Shown one piece after another: positions 48,566-59,955 of a DNA stretch of 61,356 nucleotides. Made by a program: the position numbers and the translations under genes. The stretch lies in the NCBI GenBank assembly GCA_040007095.1, contig JBDTVS010000034.1:1-61356 (forward strand), written 5' to 3'. The notes beneath the pieces are model-generated. The model searched no databases. It was not told where the DNA came from and saw only the letters and a list, made by a program, of their open reading frames with translations. Position 1 is the first letter of the stretch. Each line of letters opens with the position of its first letter. This stretch comes from JBDTVS01 sp040007095 (GTDB taxonomy: Bacteria; Acidobacteriota; Vicinamibacteria; Vicinamibacterales; CAVVIG01).

Positions 48566-50425
48566 CTACTCGACGCCAAACGCGAGCAGCACATTGCCCG
48601 GCCGGCCGACGAACCCCCCGTAGCCAGAATTCACGTACACCATTCCGCCGACAACCACCGGGCCTGGGCCGTCCATGGTGCCGCCTTTGGCTTTCACGCC
48701 GTTCACCGTCTGGAACTCGCGGTTCGTATCGAACTGCCAGACAATCGACCCGTCCCTGGTTGAATAGGCGCGCAGGCCGCCGTCAGCGGAGCTCGAAAGC
48801 ACGACGCCGGGAATGACGGTGACGGCCGCGCCCTGGGCGGCGTTGCACTGCGGGCCAGTGCCGCACAGTTTCGGTTGCGGCGGCGAATACCACGCGCGTT
48901 CGCCCGTGTCGAGATTCACGGCGTGCATGCCGCCCGGCGTCTGGGTGAGAAAGTCCGACACGCCGAAATACGCCTGCTGCCCGTCCGACGCGGCGCCCCA
49001 TTGGCCGCCAAGCCCGCTCCCCTGGCCGATGCGGTACTGCCACACGAGCGCGCCGCCCTTGTCGGGATCCAGGGCGTAGGCCATCCCCGACTTCTGCGGC
49101 AGCACGAGCAGGTCGCGCCCCTTCGCGCTCCTGGTGAGCAGCGGCGATGCCGAGAAGTCGTAGTCGGGCCCCTGCTTTGCCGGGCATTTCGGGTTGTCCG
49201 GATTCTCCGGCTTGCAGCCCATCATCCAGACGTCGCCGGGCAGCACCTGATTCACCCATTTTGTTTTTCCGGTCTTCAGATCCAGCGCGATGACCGCATC
49301 CGTGGTCCGCTGCGGCGGGTCGGCGTAGCCGTTCCCCGTCGCGATGTAGATCGCGTTGCGCCGGGGATCGATCGTGGGCGCGGCCCAGATGCCGCCTCCC
49401 GCCGGTCCCCACGTCTGCACGCCCTCTTTGGTCTTTCCGCGCGGCTTCGGCTCTTCCGCGATGCTGTAGGTCTTCCACACGACGGCGCCGGTCGTCGCGT
49501 CGAGCGCGACGAGACTGCCTCGGAACGTGCAGCACTCATAGGTCGGCTGTCCGCCCTGGCCTTCTTCGCCGATGCCGGCAACCGGCACGTACAGGCGGCC
49601 GTCGTACAGGGTCGGTGCTCCGGTCACGACCGCGCCCTTGTGATCGTCGGTTTTTCTAATCCAGATCTGCTGTCCCGTCTCGGCATCGACCGCATAAGCG
49701 TTCGCGCGGCTGTCGCCGAAGTAGACGGCGTAACGCGTCGCCCCCGACGCGCTCTTGTAGGGGCCGACGTTCGGCGCCGAGCGCACGCCGGCTTGCGCGC
49801 GGAAAGTCCAATACGTGCACCCGGTCTTCGCATCGAGCGCGTAGACCGTGCCGGTCTCGCTGGCGGCGAAAAGACGTCCGCCGGTCACCGCCGGCTGCGC
49901 CCTGGCGGCAAGCACTCCAGGAAAGCCAAAGGCCCATTTCAGCGTCAGTTTGGGCACATCCGCGGCCGTGAGTCCGCCCTGCTTCGCCGGCTGAAAGCGC
50001 GCGTTGGCCACACCCGCGCCCCAGCCGTTCCAGGAGGCGCCGCCGGCGGGGTTGGCCATCGGCGGAGAAGAAGTGCACAGGCCGGTCGACGCGGTCGACG
50101 AGGTCCCCACCGCGCGGCCGGTCAGGAACTCGGCAACATCCCGGCGCTCGGTCTCGTTCAACTTCTCGCCCTGGAGGCGCATGGCGCCATTGGTCAGCGC
50201 GTTCACGATGGCGTCCGGCGCGAACTGCGCGAGGGCCGCGGGGTTCGGCGCCTTCGAGTCCGCGGCGGGATTCACGTGACACGACGCGCACGCGCGCTGA
50301 AAGACTCCCACTCCGCCCGGCGGCGGTGGGGGGAAACCCGGCGGTGGACCTGGCGGCTGCGCGAACGCGGGCGCGGTCGCAAGAAGAAAAACCACGGCGG
50401 TGCCGGCGCACTGGATGAGTCTCAT
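48566..50425 (-). CDS. PVA-dehydrogenase-like PQQ protein with N-terminal cytochrome c
   Basis: The protein has 619 residues from ATG 50425. The open frame runs far upstream but that part is antisense of the next gene and is rejected. A signal peptide (ATAPAFAQ) and a Pro/Gly-rich stretch precede a cytochrome c domain (Cys46, Cys49, His50 in CASCH). The propeller begins WNGWGAGVANARFQPAKQGG and then LTLKWAFGFPG, the pattern of polyvinyl-alcohol dehydrogenase (PvaA-like) proteins. A vicinal Cys pair (YECCTFRGSLVALD) could be the redox disulfide. It oxidises secondary alcohols or polymers in the periplasm. No hydrolase partner for PVA lies adjacent. Confidence 0.88.
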   Translation of the reverse strand: MRLIQCAGTAVVFLLATAPAFAQPPGPPPGFPPPPPGGVGVFQRACASCHVNPAADSKAPNPAALAQFAPDAIVNALTNGAMRLQGEKLNETERRDVAEFLTGRAVGTSSTASTGLCTSSPPMANPAGGASWNGWGAGVANARFQPAKQGGLTAADVPKLTLKWAFGFPGVLAARAQPAVTGGRLFAASETGTVYALDAKTGCTYWTFRAQAGVRSAPNVGPYKSASGATRYAVYFGDSRANAYAVDAETGQQIWIRKTDDHKGAVVTGAPTLYDGRLYVPVAGIGEEGQGGQPTYECCTFRGSLVALDATTGAVVWKTYSIAEEPKPRGKTKEGVQTWGPAGGGIWAAPTIDPRRNAIYIATGNGYADPPQRTTDAVIALDLKTGKTKWVNQVLPGDVWMMGCKPENPDNPKCPAKQGPDYDFSASPLLTRSAKGRDLLVLPQKSGMAYALDPDKGGALVWQYRIGQGSGLGGQWGAASDGQQAYFGVSDFLTQTPGGMHAVNLDTGERAWYSPPQPKLCGTGPQCNAAQGAAVTVIPGVVLSSSADGGLRAYSTRDGSIVWQFDTNREFQTVNGVKAKGGTMDGPGPVVVGGMVYVNSGYGGFVGRPGNVLLAFGVE

Positions 50426-50539
50426 GGAGCAACCTGCTTTGCGCAAAGAGAGTGAACGGACCGTCGAAATTGTACATGCAGCGGACGATCTTGAGGCCCC
50501 TCCCGCTGCGAAGTCGTTACCTTCCGTCGGTGAAGAGAG

Positions 50540-50629
50540 AACCGCCGAGGCCACCGAGACCACCGAGCGAGTCCCCCCTTCCTCAGGGATTCTCAGTCGT
50601 ACGTGGTGTCCGGCTTCAGCCGGACCACG
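50540..50629. repeat. CACCGAG-word half repeat plus a separate hairpin
   Basis: CCGCCGAGGCCACCGAGACC and CACCGAG words form one arm only (50540-50567). A separate hairpin CGTGGTGTCCGGCT/AGCCGGACCACG with a 2-nt loop lies at 50602-50629. The rest of 50426-50788 shows no gene. Confidence 0.6.
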
Positions 50630-50788
50630 ACAGTCCGCCTGAGCCAATGCCATTCGGAAATTCGAATCGCTGAATGGGCCAGGCATAGGCTGCTCCCGCG
50701 AACCGCTCGACGCACGGGATGTTGCAAGCTCAAGTGATGACGGGGTGATGCTTGATTTCCTCCCCGGGCTGACATAGCGTCGCTGTCG

Positions 50789-51673
50789 ATGAATCGCTTG
50801 AAAACGTGCCGACCACCGCTTTGTTGGCTTCCTGTACTGGTGCTCATCCTCGGGTGGCTGCCCGTCAGCGCCAGCGCCCAGTGGCTGAACTTCCCCACGC
50901 CCGGCACACCGCGTACGCGCGACGGCAAGCCGAATCTCTCGGCACCAACGCCGCGTGCCGCCGACGGCAAACCGGACCTCTCGGGCGTCTGGATGCACGA
51001 GGTCACGACGGTGGCGGAGATGCGGCGCCTCTACGGCGCACTCATCGACGAAGCCGTCCGCGTCGACGTGCCGGGCATGGAGATCGGCACGCAGCACAAG
51101 TACGGCTTCAACATCTTCGTGGACTTCAAGCCGGGCGAGGAGCCGATACGGCCACAGGCGATCGAGATCCAGCGCCGGAACGGGGCCACGCCCGAGTCGG
51201 AAACCGTGTGCAAGGAAGTGACCGGTTTCCCGCTCGCCGGCCTGCTCTCTGAACCGATCAAGATCGTGCAGTCGCCGCGGGTGGCGGTCATCATGTACGA
51301 AATCGACAATCTGCACCGGCAGATCTTCAGCGACGGCCGCCGCCTTCCCACCGAGTTCGACAAGCCGGCCTACCTCGGTTATTCGGTGGGCCGCTGGCAA
51401 GGAGACGTGTTCGTGGTCGATACCGCCGGCTTCAACGACAAGACGAAGCTCGACGTCTTCGGGCATCCGCACAGTGAGGCTTTGCGCGTGACGGAGCGGT
51501 TTCGCCGCCGCGATTTCGGACATCTGGACGTCGAGATGACCTTCGACGACCCGGTGATGTACACCAAGCCGTTCACGATCACGGTGCCCCACAACCTGCT
51601 GGCCGACGCCGACATCTTCGAGATGTTCTGTGCGGAGAACGAGAAGGACCACAGCCACTTGCAGAAGCGGTAG
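50789..51673 (+). CDS. Exported protein related to the 38767/39934 family
   Basis: The protein has 294 residues. A signal peptide ends LPVSASAQW. Two tandem RDGKPNLSAP/ADGKPDLSGVW motifs follow, then YEIDNLHRQIFSDGRRLPTE, the GRWQGDVFVVDTAGFND block and RVTERFRRRDFGHLDVEMTF. The GRW-GD-VVDT-F block is the distant counterpart of HWEGDTLVVDVTNF in the paralogs at 38767 and 39934. The shared layout suggests one structural family with different roles. Located next to, but divergent from, the PVA-dehydrogenase-like gene. Function unknown. Confidence 0.83.
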   Translation: MNRLKTCRPPLCWLPVLVLILGWLPVSASAQWLNFPTPGTPRTRDGKPNLSAPTPRAADGKPDLSGVWMHEVTTVAEMRRLYGALIDEAVRVDVPGMEIGTQHKYGFNIFVDFKPGEEPIRPQAIEIQRRNGATPESETVCKEVTGFPLAGLLSEPIKIVQSPRVAVIMYEIDNLHRQIFSDGRRLPTEFDKPAYLGYSVGRWQGDVFVVDTAGFNDKTKLDVFGHPHSEALRVTERFRRRDFGHLDVEMTFDDPVMYTKPFTITVPHNLLADADIFEMFCAENEKDHSHLQKR

Positions 51674-51741
51674 GAGAAGCGGTAGTCGCGATTGCGCTGG
51701 CCCGTGGCGACCTTCCCCTCCAAGGCAGACGTGTATCGTCC

Positions 51742-52479
51742 ATGAGTGATCCCGTGACAGTGGTGTTTACCGACGGCGCCGCCAAAGGCAACCCTGGGCC
51801 GGGCGGCTGGGGTGTGGTCATCCTGACGGCCGATGGACAAGTCCTCGAACTGGGTGGCCGCGCTGCGCCGACGACCAACAATCGGATGGAATTGACGGGA
51901 GCCATACAAGCCCTCGCGCGCCTCAGCGAAACGCCGGGGCCGCTGGCCATCTATACCGATTCGACCTACGTCATCAAGGGCATCCGCGAGTGGATCTGGG
52001 GATGGCGCAGGCGAGGATGGAAGACCGCCGACGGCCGTGACGTCGTCAACCGTGAACTGTGGGAACAGTTGTGGAGCCTGATCGTGGCGCGCGGCAAAGG
52101 CGCCATCGAATGGCACTACGTCCGAGGACATTCGGGCATTCCGGGGAACGAACGCGTGGATGAAATCGCCGACGGGTTTGCCGTCGATCGCGGCATCGAT
52201 CTCTATGCGGGCCCGTTCAGCGGCTACCCGCGGCCGCTGCTCGACCTGCCGGCAGACACGAGCGTACCCGCGCGCTCTGCCGGTGCATCGCCGAAGGGCA
52301 AGAGCACCGCCCACTCCTATCTCAGCTTCGTGGACGGCAAGCCCATGCGTCATCAGACATGGGCGGAGTGCGAGAAGAGAGTGAAGGGCCGCTCCGGCGC
52401 GCGATTCAAGAAAGCCATGAGCGAGGCGGATGAAACGGCAATCCTGCTCGGATGGCACGTCGAGCCGAGTGACGTCTGA
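51742..52479 (+). CDS. rnhA: Ribonuclease HI with an extra C-terminal viroplasmin-like domain
   Basis: The protein has 245 residues, against about 155 for a minimal RNase HI. It cuts the RNA strand of RNA-DNA hybrids. The catalytic residues are Asp11 (FTDGAAKGNPGPGG), Glu50 (NNRMEL), Asp73 (YTDSTYV) and Asp140 (GNERVDEIAD), with His130 in VRGHSG. A linker (about 165-190) leads to a C-terminal domain, YLSFVDGKPMRHQTWAECEK then RVKGRSGARFKKA, that resembles the viroplasmin/hybrid-binding domain normally found at the N-terminus. The swapped order is the unusual point. It probably increases affinity for hybrids. The gene appears to stand alone. Confidence 0.9.
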   Translation: MSDPVTVVFTDGAAKGNPGPGGWGVVILTADGQVLELGGRAAPTTNNRMELTGAIQALARLSETPGPLAIYTDSTYVIKGIREWIWGWRRRGWKTADGRDVVNRELWEQLWSLIVARGKGAIEWHYVRGHSGIPGNERVDEIADGFAVDRGIDLYAGPFSGYPRPLLDLPADTSVPARSAGASPKGKSTAHSYLSFVDGKPMRHQTWAECEKRVKGRSGARFKKAMSEADETAILLGWHVEPSDV

Positions 52480-52633
52480 GCGACCCGGCCTTGCTCGGGT
52501 TGCGACAGATCTCGCCGCACACGTTGTCGTGCGGTGTTGCGTCCACGTCAGTCGGACACAGGCGTCCGTTCACAACGCGGTCGCAACCCGGCTGGCGCGT
52601 CCCTTCCGTGCGATACCGGTCGAAGAAGTGGCG

Positions 52634-52828
52634 AGCAGTCCGTGGTGAAAGTCCGTCGTCGCACCGAGGCGGTGCGCCCGGATCGCCAGGCGCGAAACGC
52701 GAGAATACCGGGAGTATTTGAGCGGTGAGCAACGCCGCGAGGCCCGGGGTCCCCAACGCGGCACCCGCGTTGGGGTGGGAAGCGGGATGCAGCGCTCGCC
52801 GAATGCAGACGGACTTTGCCACGGGCTG
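52634..52828 (+). repeat. MITE-like dispersed palindromic element, copy 3, with a hairpin insertion
   Basis: It matches copy 2 in orientation and sequence, but about 40 bp are inserted at 52744-52783. The insert carries the inverted repeat CCCCAACGC/GCGTTGGGG around GGCACCC. The flanking spacer (52480-52933) shows no other gene. Confidence 0.82.
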
Positions 52829-52933
52829 ATATGCTTTTTCATGGCTGGTCTCCTTGATTGCACCTCGAGTGCGTCTCTTCATTGGGAGCGTAAACGCATC
52901 CCGTTCTGGAGACCAGCCTTCTCATCCCATCTG

Positions 52934-53530
52934 CTAGGGTTGGCAGGTTGGATCGACTGCCGTCGGGCCGACAATCTGGCACGGCAGCGCCGGAGGAATC
53001 GACGTCAGGTACTCGTAGATCGCCCGCAGATGATGTTCGTCCATGTCCTGAAACGCCGGCCAGGGCATCACTTGAAGCAGCGGGCCGAACTGCGGATGGA
53101 GTTTGTCGAAATCGATCCCGTGTCGCATGATGGTCCGGAACTCGGAGTACGTCTCAGGGAGCCCCATCCCCGGCGTGATGTTGCGCGACGTGAACGGCCC
53201 GAACTGCGCGCCGCCGGCCAGGTAGTGAGAGGCGTTGACTTGCTTCAGCTGGCCCTGGAAGGGATTGCCACCGGGCAAGTAGGACGGGTTCGTATGGCAG
53301 TCGTTGCACCCGGCGACCGCGTTCACCAGATAGCTGCCGAGGCCGACGAGGTCGCGATCCTTGTGTCTAAGATTCAAGGGCACCGGACTGATTTCAAATC
53401 CTCGTCTGATCAGGGCCTCTTCCTTTTCCTTTCCCTTGTCTCCTCTGTCGTCGTCTTTAGCAGAAGTCGTCAGGGCGAAAGCCGACACCCATGCAATCGC
53501 ACCTACGGCCAGTAAGAGTCTTGCCTTCAT
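52934..53530 (-). CDS. Exported cytochrome c-like protein
   Basis: The protein has 198 residues, with AAAGGAG before the ATG. A signal peptide (ALTTSAKDD) precedes a charged stretch (DDDRGDKGKEKEE). The heme site is Cys75, Cys78, His79 (CNDCH), and a conserved tail TSRNITPGMGLPETYSEFRT, RHGIDFDKLHP and LLQVMPWPAFQDMDEHHL carries the possible axial Met. It is a one-heme periplasmic electron carrier, related to cytochromes seen beside alcohol dehydrogenases. The CxxCH protein could accept electrons from the two PQQ enzymes of this window, which is inference. Confidence 0.85.
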   Translation of the reverse strand: MKARLLLAVGAIAWVSAFALTTSAKDDDRGDKGKEKEEALIRRGFEISPVPLNLRHKDRDLVGLGSYLVNAVAGCNDCHTNPSYLPGGNPFQGQLKQVNASHYLAGGAQFGPFTSRNITPGMGLPETYSEFRTIMRHGIDFDKLHPQFGPLLQVMPWPAFQDMDEHHLRAIYEYLTSIPPALPCQIVGPTAVDPTCQP

Positions 53531-53827
53531 GAATCGCTCTCCTTTGTGGTTGTGGTAAACGTCAGAGTCAGGGCCTCAGCGCCAAGCTCCAAGCGTTGAT
53601 CTTTTACCACGATGAGGCACAAAGGGCCACCACCAGACCATCAGCCCGGTGACGCTGAGCACGACAGCGCGCGCCCGAGGTCTACTTCCGATCTCTGCAC
53701 GAAGCCGGTGATGAGCTCCGTGTCGCCGGCGAGCGGATAGGCATGCTGATCGAAGCAACAAACTACATCCCAATCTGCGCTGACAGTCGAGAAGGCATAT
53801 GATGGCGCTCGCCCGGAGGAGCCATCT

Positions 53828-55408
53828 GTGTCCATCTACGCCATCCGCGATCTGAATCGGCGCGATTTCCTTCGATTCAGCCGCGACGCCACGGCGGCCG
53901 TGGCGCTCGGTTCGCTGCCCGCCTTCGGTGGCGAGCGAGCGCCGCATTTTCACGAGAGCCCTTTCAGATCCGGCGTCGCATCGGGCGATCCGCTGCCCGA
54001 CGGCGTCGTCCTGTGGACACGCCTCGACGCGCAAGTCTTGGAACAGTCCGGCGCCACGGCTCGCCCGGTGGCAGTTCACTGGGAGGTGTCGGAAGACGAC
54101 GGTTTCCGGCGAATCGTCCGCAAGGGGTCGCAACTGGCGGTCGGCGAGCTCGGGCACTCGGTGCACGCGGAAGTCGACGGCCTGCGGCCCGGCCGGCACT
54201 ACTGGTACCGATTCACGGCCGGCGGCGAAGTCAGCGCGATCGGCCGTACGCGAACGGCACCGGCGGCGAACACGGCGCTCGATCATTTCCGGTTCGCCTT
54301 CGTCTCCTGCCAGAACTACGAGACCGGTTACTTCACGGCCTACCGCCGGATGGCGGAGGAAGATCTCGATCTCGTCGTGCACCTTGGCGACTACATCTAC
54401 GAAACCGGCACCATGGGCCGGGAGAGAGCAGTACGGCTGCAGGAAGTGGGCGGTGAGCTCATGACGCTCGATCAGTACCGGGCGCGGTATTCGAGTTACA
54501 AGGCGGATGACGACCTGCAAGCCGCACACGCGCTGTTCCCGTTTGTCGTGACCTCCGACGATCACGAAGTAAAAAACGATTACGCGGGCGATACGGCGCC
54601 TGGCGACTTGTCGGCCGAGGCGTTCCTCCGCCGCCGCGCCGCCGCCTACCAGGCATACTACGAGTTCATGCCGCTGCGACGTTCGTCGCTCCCGTCCGGC
54701 CCCTTCCTGCGGCTGTTCCGGCGGCTGCGCTTCGGCCGCCTGGCCGAGCTTCACGTCCTCGACACGCGCCAGTACCGCTCGGGACTCTCGTGCGGCGGCG
54801 GCCGCAAGCCGCTCTGCGACGAGGCGATCGACCCGGCGCGCAGCATCATGGGAGCTCAGCAGGAACAGTGGTTGATGGACGGCATGCGGGCGTCGGCGGC
54901 GCAGTGGAATCTGGTCGCGAATCAGGTCCTGATCTCTCCGCTCGTGCAGCTGTCGGGCGACGCGCGCACGTTCTCGATGGACAACTGGAGCGGCTACGTC
55001 CAATCGCGCACGCGCTTGATGCGCTTCCTGGCAGAAGCTCGGCCCGCGAATCCGATCGTGTTGACCGGCGACATCCACTCGAACTGGGTCGCGGATCTGA
55101 AACTGGACTTCAACGATCCTTCTTCGCCGACGGTCGGAACCGAGCTGATCGGAACGGCGATTTCATCGGGCGGCGACGGCGACGAATCGACGAGAGCCGA
55201 CGCGCTCGCGCTGAACCCTCACTTCAAGTTCTACAACAACCGCCGCGGCTACGTCCGCTGCACGCTCACGCCTTCCCAGCTGACGAGCGACTATCGCACG
55301 CTGCCCTACGTCTCGAGGCCGGACGCGCCGATCGAAACGCGCGCCACGTTCGTTGTCGAAACCGGCCGGCCCGGCGCGCAGCTGACGTCGATGGGCGAAC
55401 CTCAATGA
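53828..55408 (+). CDS. PhoD-family alkaline phosphatase/phosphodiesterase
   Basis: The protein has 526 residues from GTG 53828 with GGAGGAG upstream. A Tat signal (NRRDFLRFSRDATAAVALG) is present, so it is exported folded, as expected for PhoD with its calcium/iron site. The N-terminal FNIII-like part contains SGVASGDPLPDGVVLWTRLD. Metal ligands are in VSCQNYETGYF, VHLGDYIYETG, TSDDHEVKNDYAG and the late VLTGDIHSNWVADL. It releases phosphate from phosphodiesters outside the cytoplasm. A TATGAT at 53798 may be its -10. No pho box was identified. Confidence 0.92.
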   Translation: MSIYAIRDLNRRDFLRFSRDATAAVALGSLPAFGGERAPHFHESPFRSGVASGDPLPDGVVLWTRLDAQVLEQSGATARPVAVHWEVSEDDGFRRIVRKGSQLAVGELGHSVHAEVDGLRPGRHYWYRFTAGGEVSAIGRTRTAPAANTALDHFRFAFVSCQNYETGYFTAYRRMAEEDLDLVVHLGDYIYETGTMGRERAVRLQEVGGELMTLDQYRARYSSYKADDDLQAAHALFPFVVTSDDHEVKNDYAGDTAPGDLSAEAFLRRRAAAYQAYYEFMPLRRSSLPSGPFLRLFRRLRFGRLAELHVLDTRQYRSGLSCGGGRKPLCDEAIDPARSIMGAQQEQWLMDGMRASAAQWNLVANQVLISPLVQLSGDARTFSMDNWSGYVQSRTRLMRFLAEARPANPIVLTGDIHSNWVADLKLDFNDPSSPTVGTELIGTAISSGGDGDESTRADALALNPHFKFYNNRRGYVRCTLTPSQLTSDYRTLPYVSRPDAPIETRATFVVETGRPGAQLTSMGEPQ

Positions 55409-55466
55409 CGAATGGCTGAAAGCGGCGCCGTGCGGCTCTCGAACAGCTGGAGAGCTTTTTCGAACG

Positions 55467-55499
55467 TCTTCCTCTCGTTTTCGTAGTTTCGTGGTTGCC
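55467..55499. repeat. CACGAAA-word repeat, single arm
   Basis: CGTCTTCCTCTCGTTTTCG is followed by TAGTTTCGTGGTTGCC. It sits between convergent genes, with the phosphatase stop on its left. Confidence 0.6.
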
Positions 55500-55568
55500 T
55501 TTCAGCTCTGCCGGTGTTCGGCACAGTCCACGAGACCTTGTTCGTCGATGAATGCTCGACGGTTTTCC

Positions 55569-56678
55569 CTACGTTCCTGCCTTGTAGGTCTTGGAGAATC
55601 CGTTGCGCGCGTTGGTGACGGTGAACGAACCGTCCTGCTCGGCGGAGACCTTGATCCAATAGGCGGTGCCGTTGTGCACCGGCGCGGGCGGCGCGCCCGC
55701 TCCAGGCGCCGGCGCGACGATCGCGGCAATCGGGAGCGACGCCGGCTGATCGTCGACGGTATTGGCGATGAACATGCCCGGCACGGTGTATTCCTGTCCG
55801 CTCAGCTGCGAGAAATGCAGCTGCCAGAGGTCCTGCAGCCGCGGCGCCGAATGGATGATCTTCATGGCGTCCGGCTGGCCACCCTTGCGCGTGCCGTTGT
55901 TGAGGATGGCGACCCGCGGCTGAATCGCGTGCACCAACACCTCGGAATTCGAGATCGCCTGTCCGTGGTGGGACACCACCCAGAGATCCACGGTGCCCAG
56001 GCGATTGGTCGGGCACATGAGATCGAACTCCTTGTTCACCGTCAGATCGCCCATGTGCAGCACGCGAAACTTGCCGAAAGTGATGTGGCTGCCGACCGAC
56101 TGCGCGTTCTCGGTGCGGTCGACGTCCTGAGGTTTGAACGCGGCGCAGTAGGGGTTCGGCTTTCCGGCGCCCGGGAGCGACGTCTTGATCGCCTCGCCCC
56201 CCGCGGCGACGATGTGCCATTCGAGGCCGGCGATTGCCACCTTGTCGCCCGGTTTGACGACGGTGTGCTTCGACTTGGCATACAGCGCGGGATAGGTCTT
56301 CTGGAGAAACTCGTCGATCGCTCCGCCGGGCTGCACGTTCGCGCCGTGATCGAGGAACTCGCGGATGGGGATACGGCCGGCCACGTTCTCCATGGCCCCG
56401 AAATGGTCGCCGTGCCAATGCGTCGTAATCAGATGGTTGATCTGGCTGAGGCCGGCGTCCTTCACCGCCGCCATGATGCGGTCGCCGTCGCGCACCGCCG
56501 CCGCGCCGCCGTTGCCGGTATCGATCAGCAGCGACTCGCCCGATGGCGACACGAACAGCGTCGCGTTCCCGCCCTCGACGTCAATCAGATAAATGTCCAG
56601 CGTCTTTCGCGTCTGGGCGACGGCCAGAATCGTGGTCGCGAGCACCAGCGTCAAGCCAACGGCAGCGAACTTCCTCAT
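55569..56678 (-). CDS. Exported MBL-fold protein, ComEC/Rec2-like
   Basis: The protein has 369 residues from ATG 56678, with AAGGAG upstream. A signal peptide (TTILAVAQT) is followed by a full MBL domain: His87, His89, Asp91, His92 (THWHGDHFGA), the YLIDVEGGNATLFVSPSGES start and the VLHMGDLTVNKEFDLMCPTN and VVSHHGQAISNSEVLV blocks typical of ComEC-like MBL. The last 100 residues form a small beta domain with an Ala/Pro/Gly linker. The ATG overlaps the end of a decayed monooxygenase gene by 4 bp (ATGA). It is probably a secreted hydrolase; the substrate is unknown. Confidence 0.85.
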   Translation of the reverse strand: MRKFAAVGLTLVLATTILAVAQTRKTLDIYLIDVEGGNATLFVSPSGESLLIDTGNGGAAAVRDGDRIMAAVKDAGLSQINHLITTHWHGDHFGAMENVAGRIPIREFLDHGANVQPGGAIDEFLQKTYPALYAKSKHTVVKPGDKVAIAGLEWHIVAAGGEAIKTSLPGAGKPNPYCAAFKPQDVDRTENAQSVGSHITFGKFRVLHMGDLTVNKEFDLMCPTNRLGTVDLWVVSHHGQAISNSEVLVHAIQPRVAILNNGTRKGGQPDAMKIIHSAPRLQDLWQLHFSQLSGQEYTVPGMFIANTVDDQPASLPIAAIVAPAPGAGAPPAPVHNGTAYWIKVSAEQDGSFTVTNARNGFSKTYKAGT

Positions 56679-57078
56679 CGTCCATCTCCTTTGTCGCGAA
56701 CGTGAGCGTTGCCCAACAGCGTCGCCAACGCCCGCGTCACCGTTTCCGCCGACGCCAGCTCCGCGTCGCTCGCGCGCCATCCGACGAATCCATCGGGCCG
56801 CACCAGCACCGCTCCTCCTGGCTCGAGGCCGTACTGAACGCAACACGTGCCGTCCGGATCGGTCAGTCCGGCAGCGCCAACCAGATGCGTCGACGTCGAG
56901 CGGCAATTGCGCGGCGATGAGATTCTCTCACCGTTTCGGTCGAGCCACACGTGCGGTGCGCGTGTCCAGGGACGTGCACGGGAGTTGCGTCGGTTCTCGT
57001 GATGACAGAGCAGCAGCGCGTCGACATCCCGACCAGGCTGCCGCCGCCGATGAGCACGGGAACGTCGAGGTCGGCCAT
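56675..57078 (-). pseudogene. Deleted remnant of a FAD-dependent aromatic hydroxylase
   Basis: The first residues, MADLDVPVLIGGGSLVGMST, match the FAD-binding N-terminus of this family. After a frame change the sequence jumps to WTRAPHVWLDRNGERIS and then PGGAVLVRPDGFVGWRA, which belong to the C-terminus. About 350 residues of the catalytic middle are missing. The stop overlaps the start of the MBL gene at 56678, so the fusion point may have placed that gene under the old promoter. Confidence 0.8.
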
Positions 57079-57212
57079 GCGAGCCGGAATCTTACACGAG
57101 CGGGCTTCCTGCCTGCTGCAGAGTGTTTTTTCATTTGCCCGTGCCGGCCAAACCGGCTATAGCTGTAGCCGCCACTCGATCGCTTCAACGTGTTCACGAA
57201 AGGTCATCCCCA

Positions 57213-59805
<2,593 letters not shown>

Positions 59806-59807
<2 letters not shown>

Positions 59808-59888
59808 ACCACAAAGAACACCAAGAGCACAAAGACTTCTTCTTCGCGTTGGAGAACGGCTTCGTGGTCTTGGTGCCCTTCGTGGTTC
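59806..59888. repeat. CACAAAG-word palindromic repeat, both arms
   Basis: The left arm is GAACCACAAAGAACACC with AAGAGCACAAAG and overlaps the last base of the metalloprotease stop. The right arm is CTTCGTGGTCTTGGTGCCC with TTCGTGGTTC. It probably acts as the transcript end. Confidence 0.8.
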
Positions 59889-59955
59889 GATCCAGGAGAC
59901 CGGCCTCTCTGCGGGCTCCACGAGCTCTGTGTCGAGACTGATGTTTCTATTCTGA

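Noticed and set aside
48324..48623. A 99-codon frame upstream of the PVA-dehydrogenase-like gene end
   Set aside because: Arg/Ser-rich composition, no start signal and overlap with the convergent gene; no conserved feature seen.
50426..51658. N-terminal extension of the PVA-dehydrogenase-like gene by over 400 codons
   Set aside because: The extension is antisense to a clear exported protein gene, and a good signal peptide starts at 50425.
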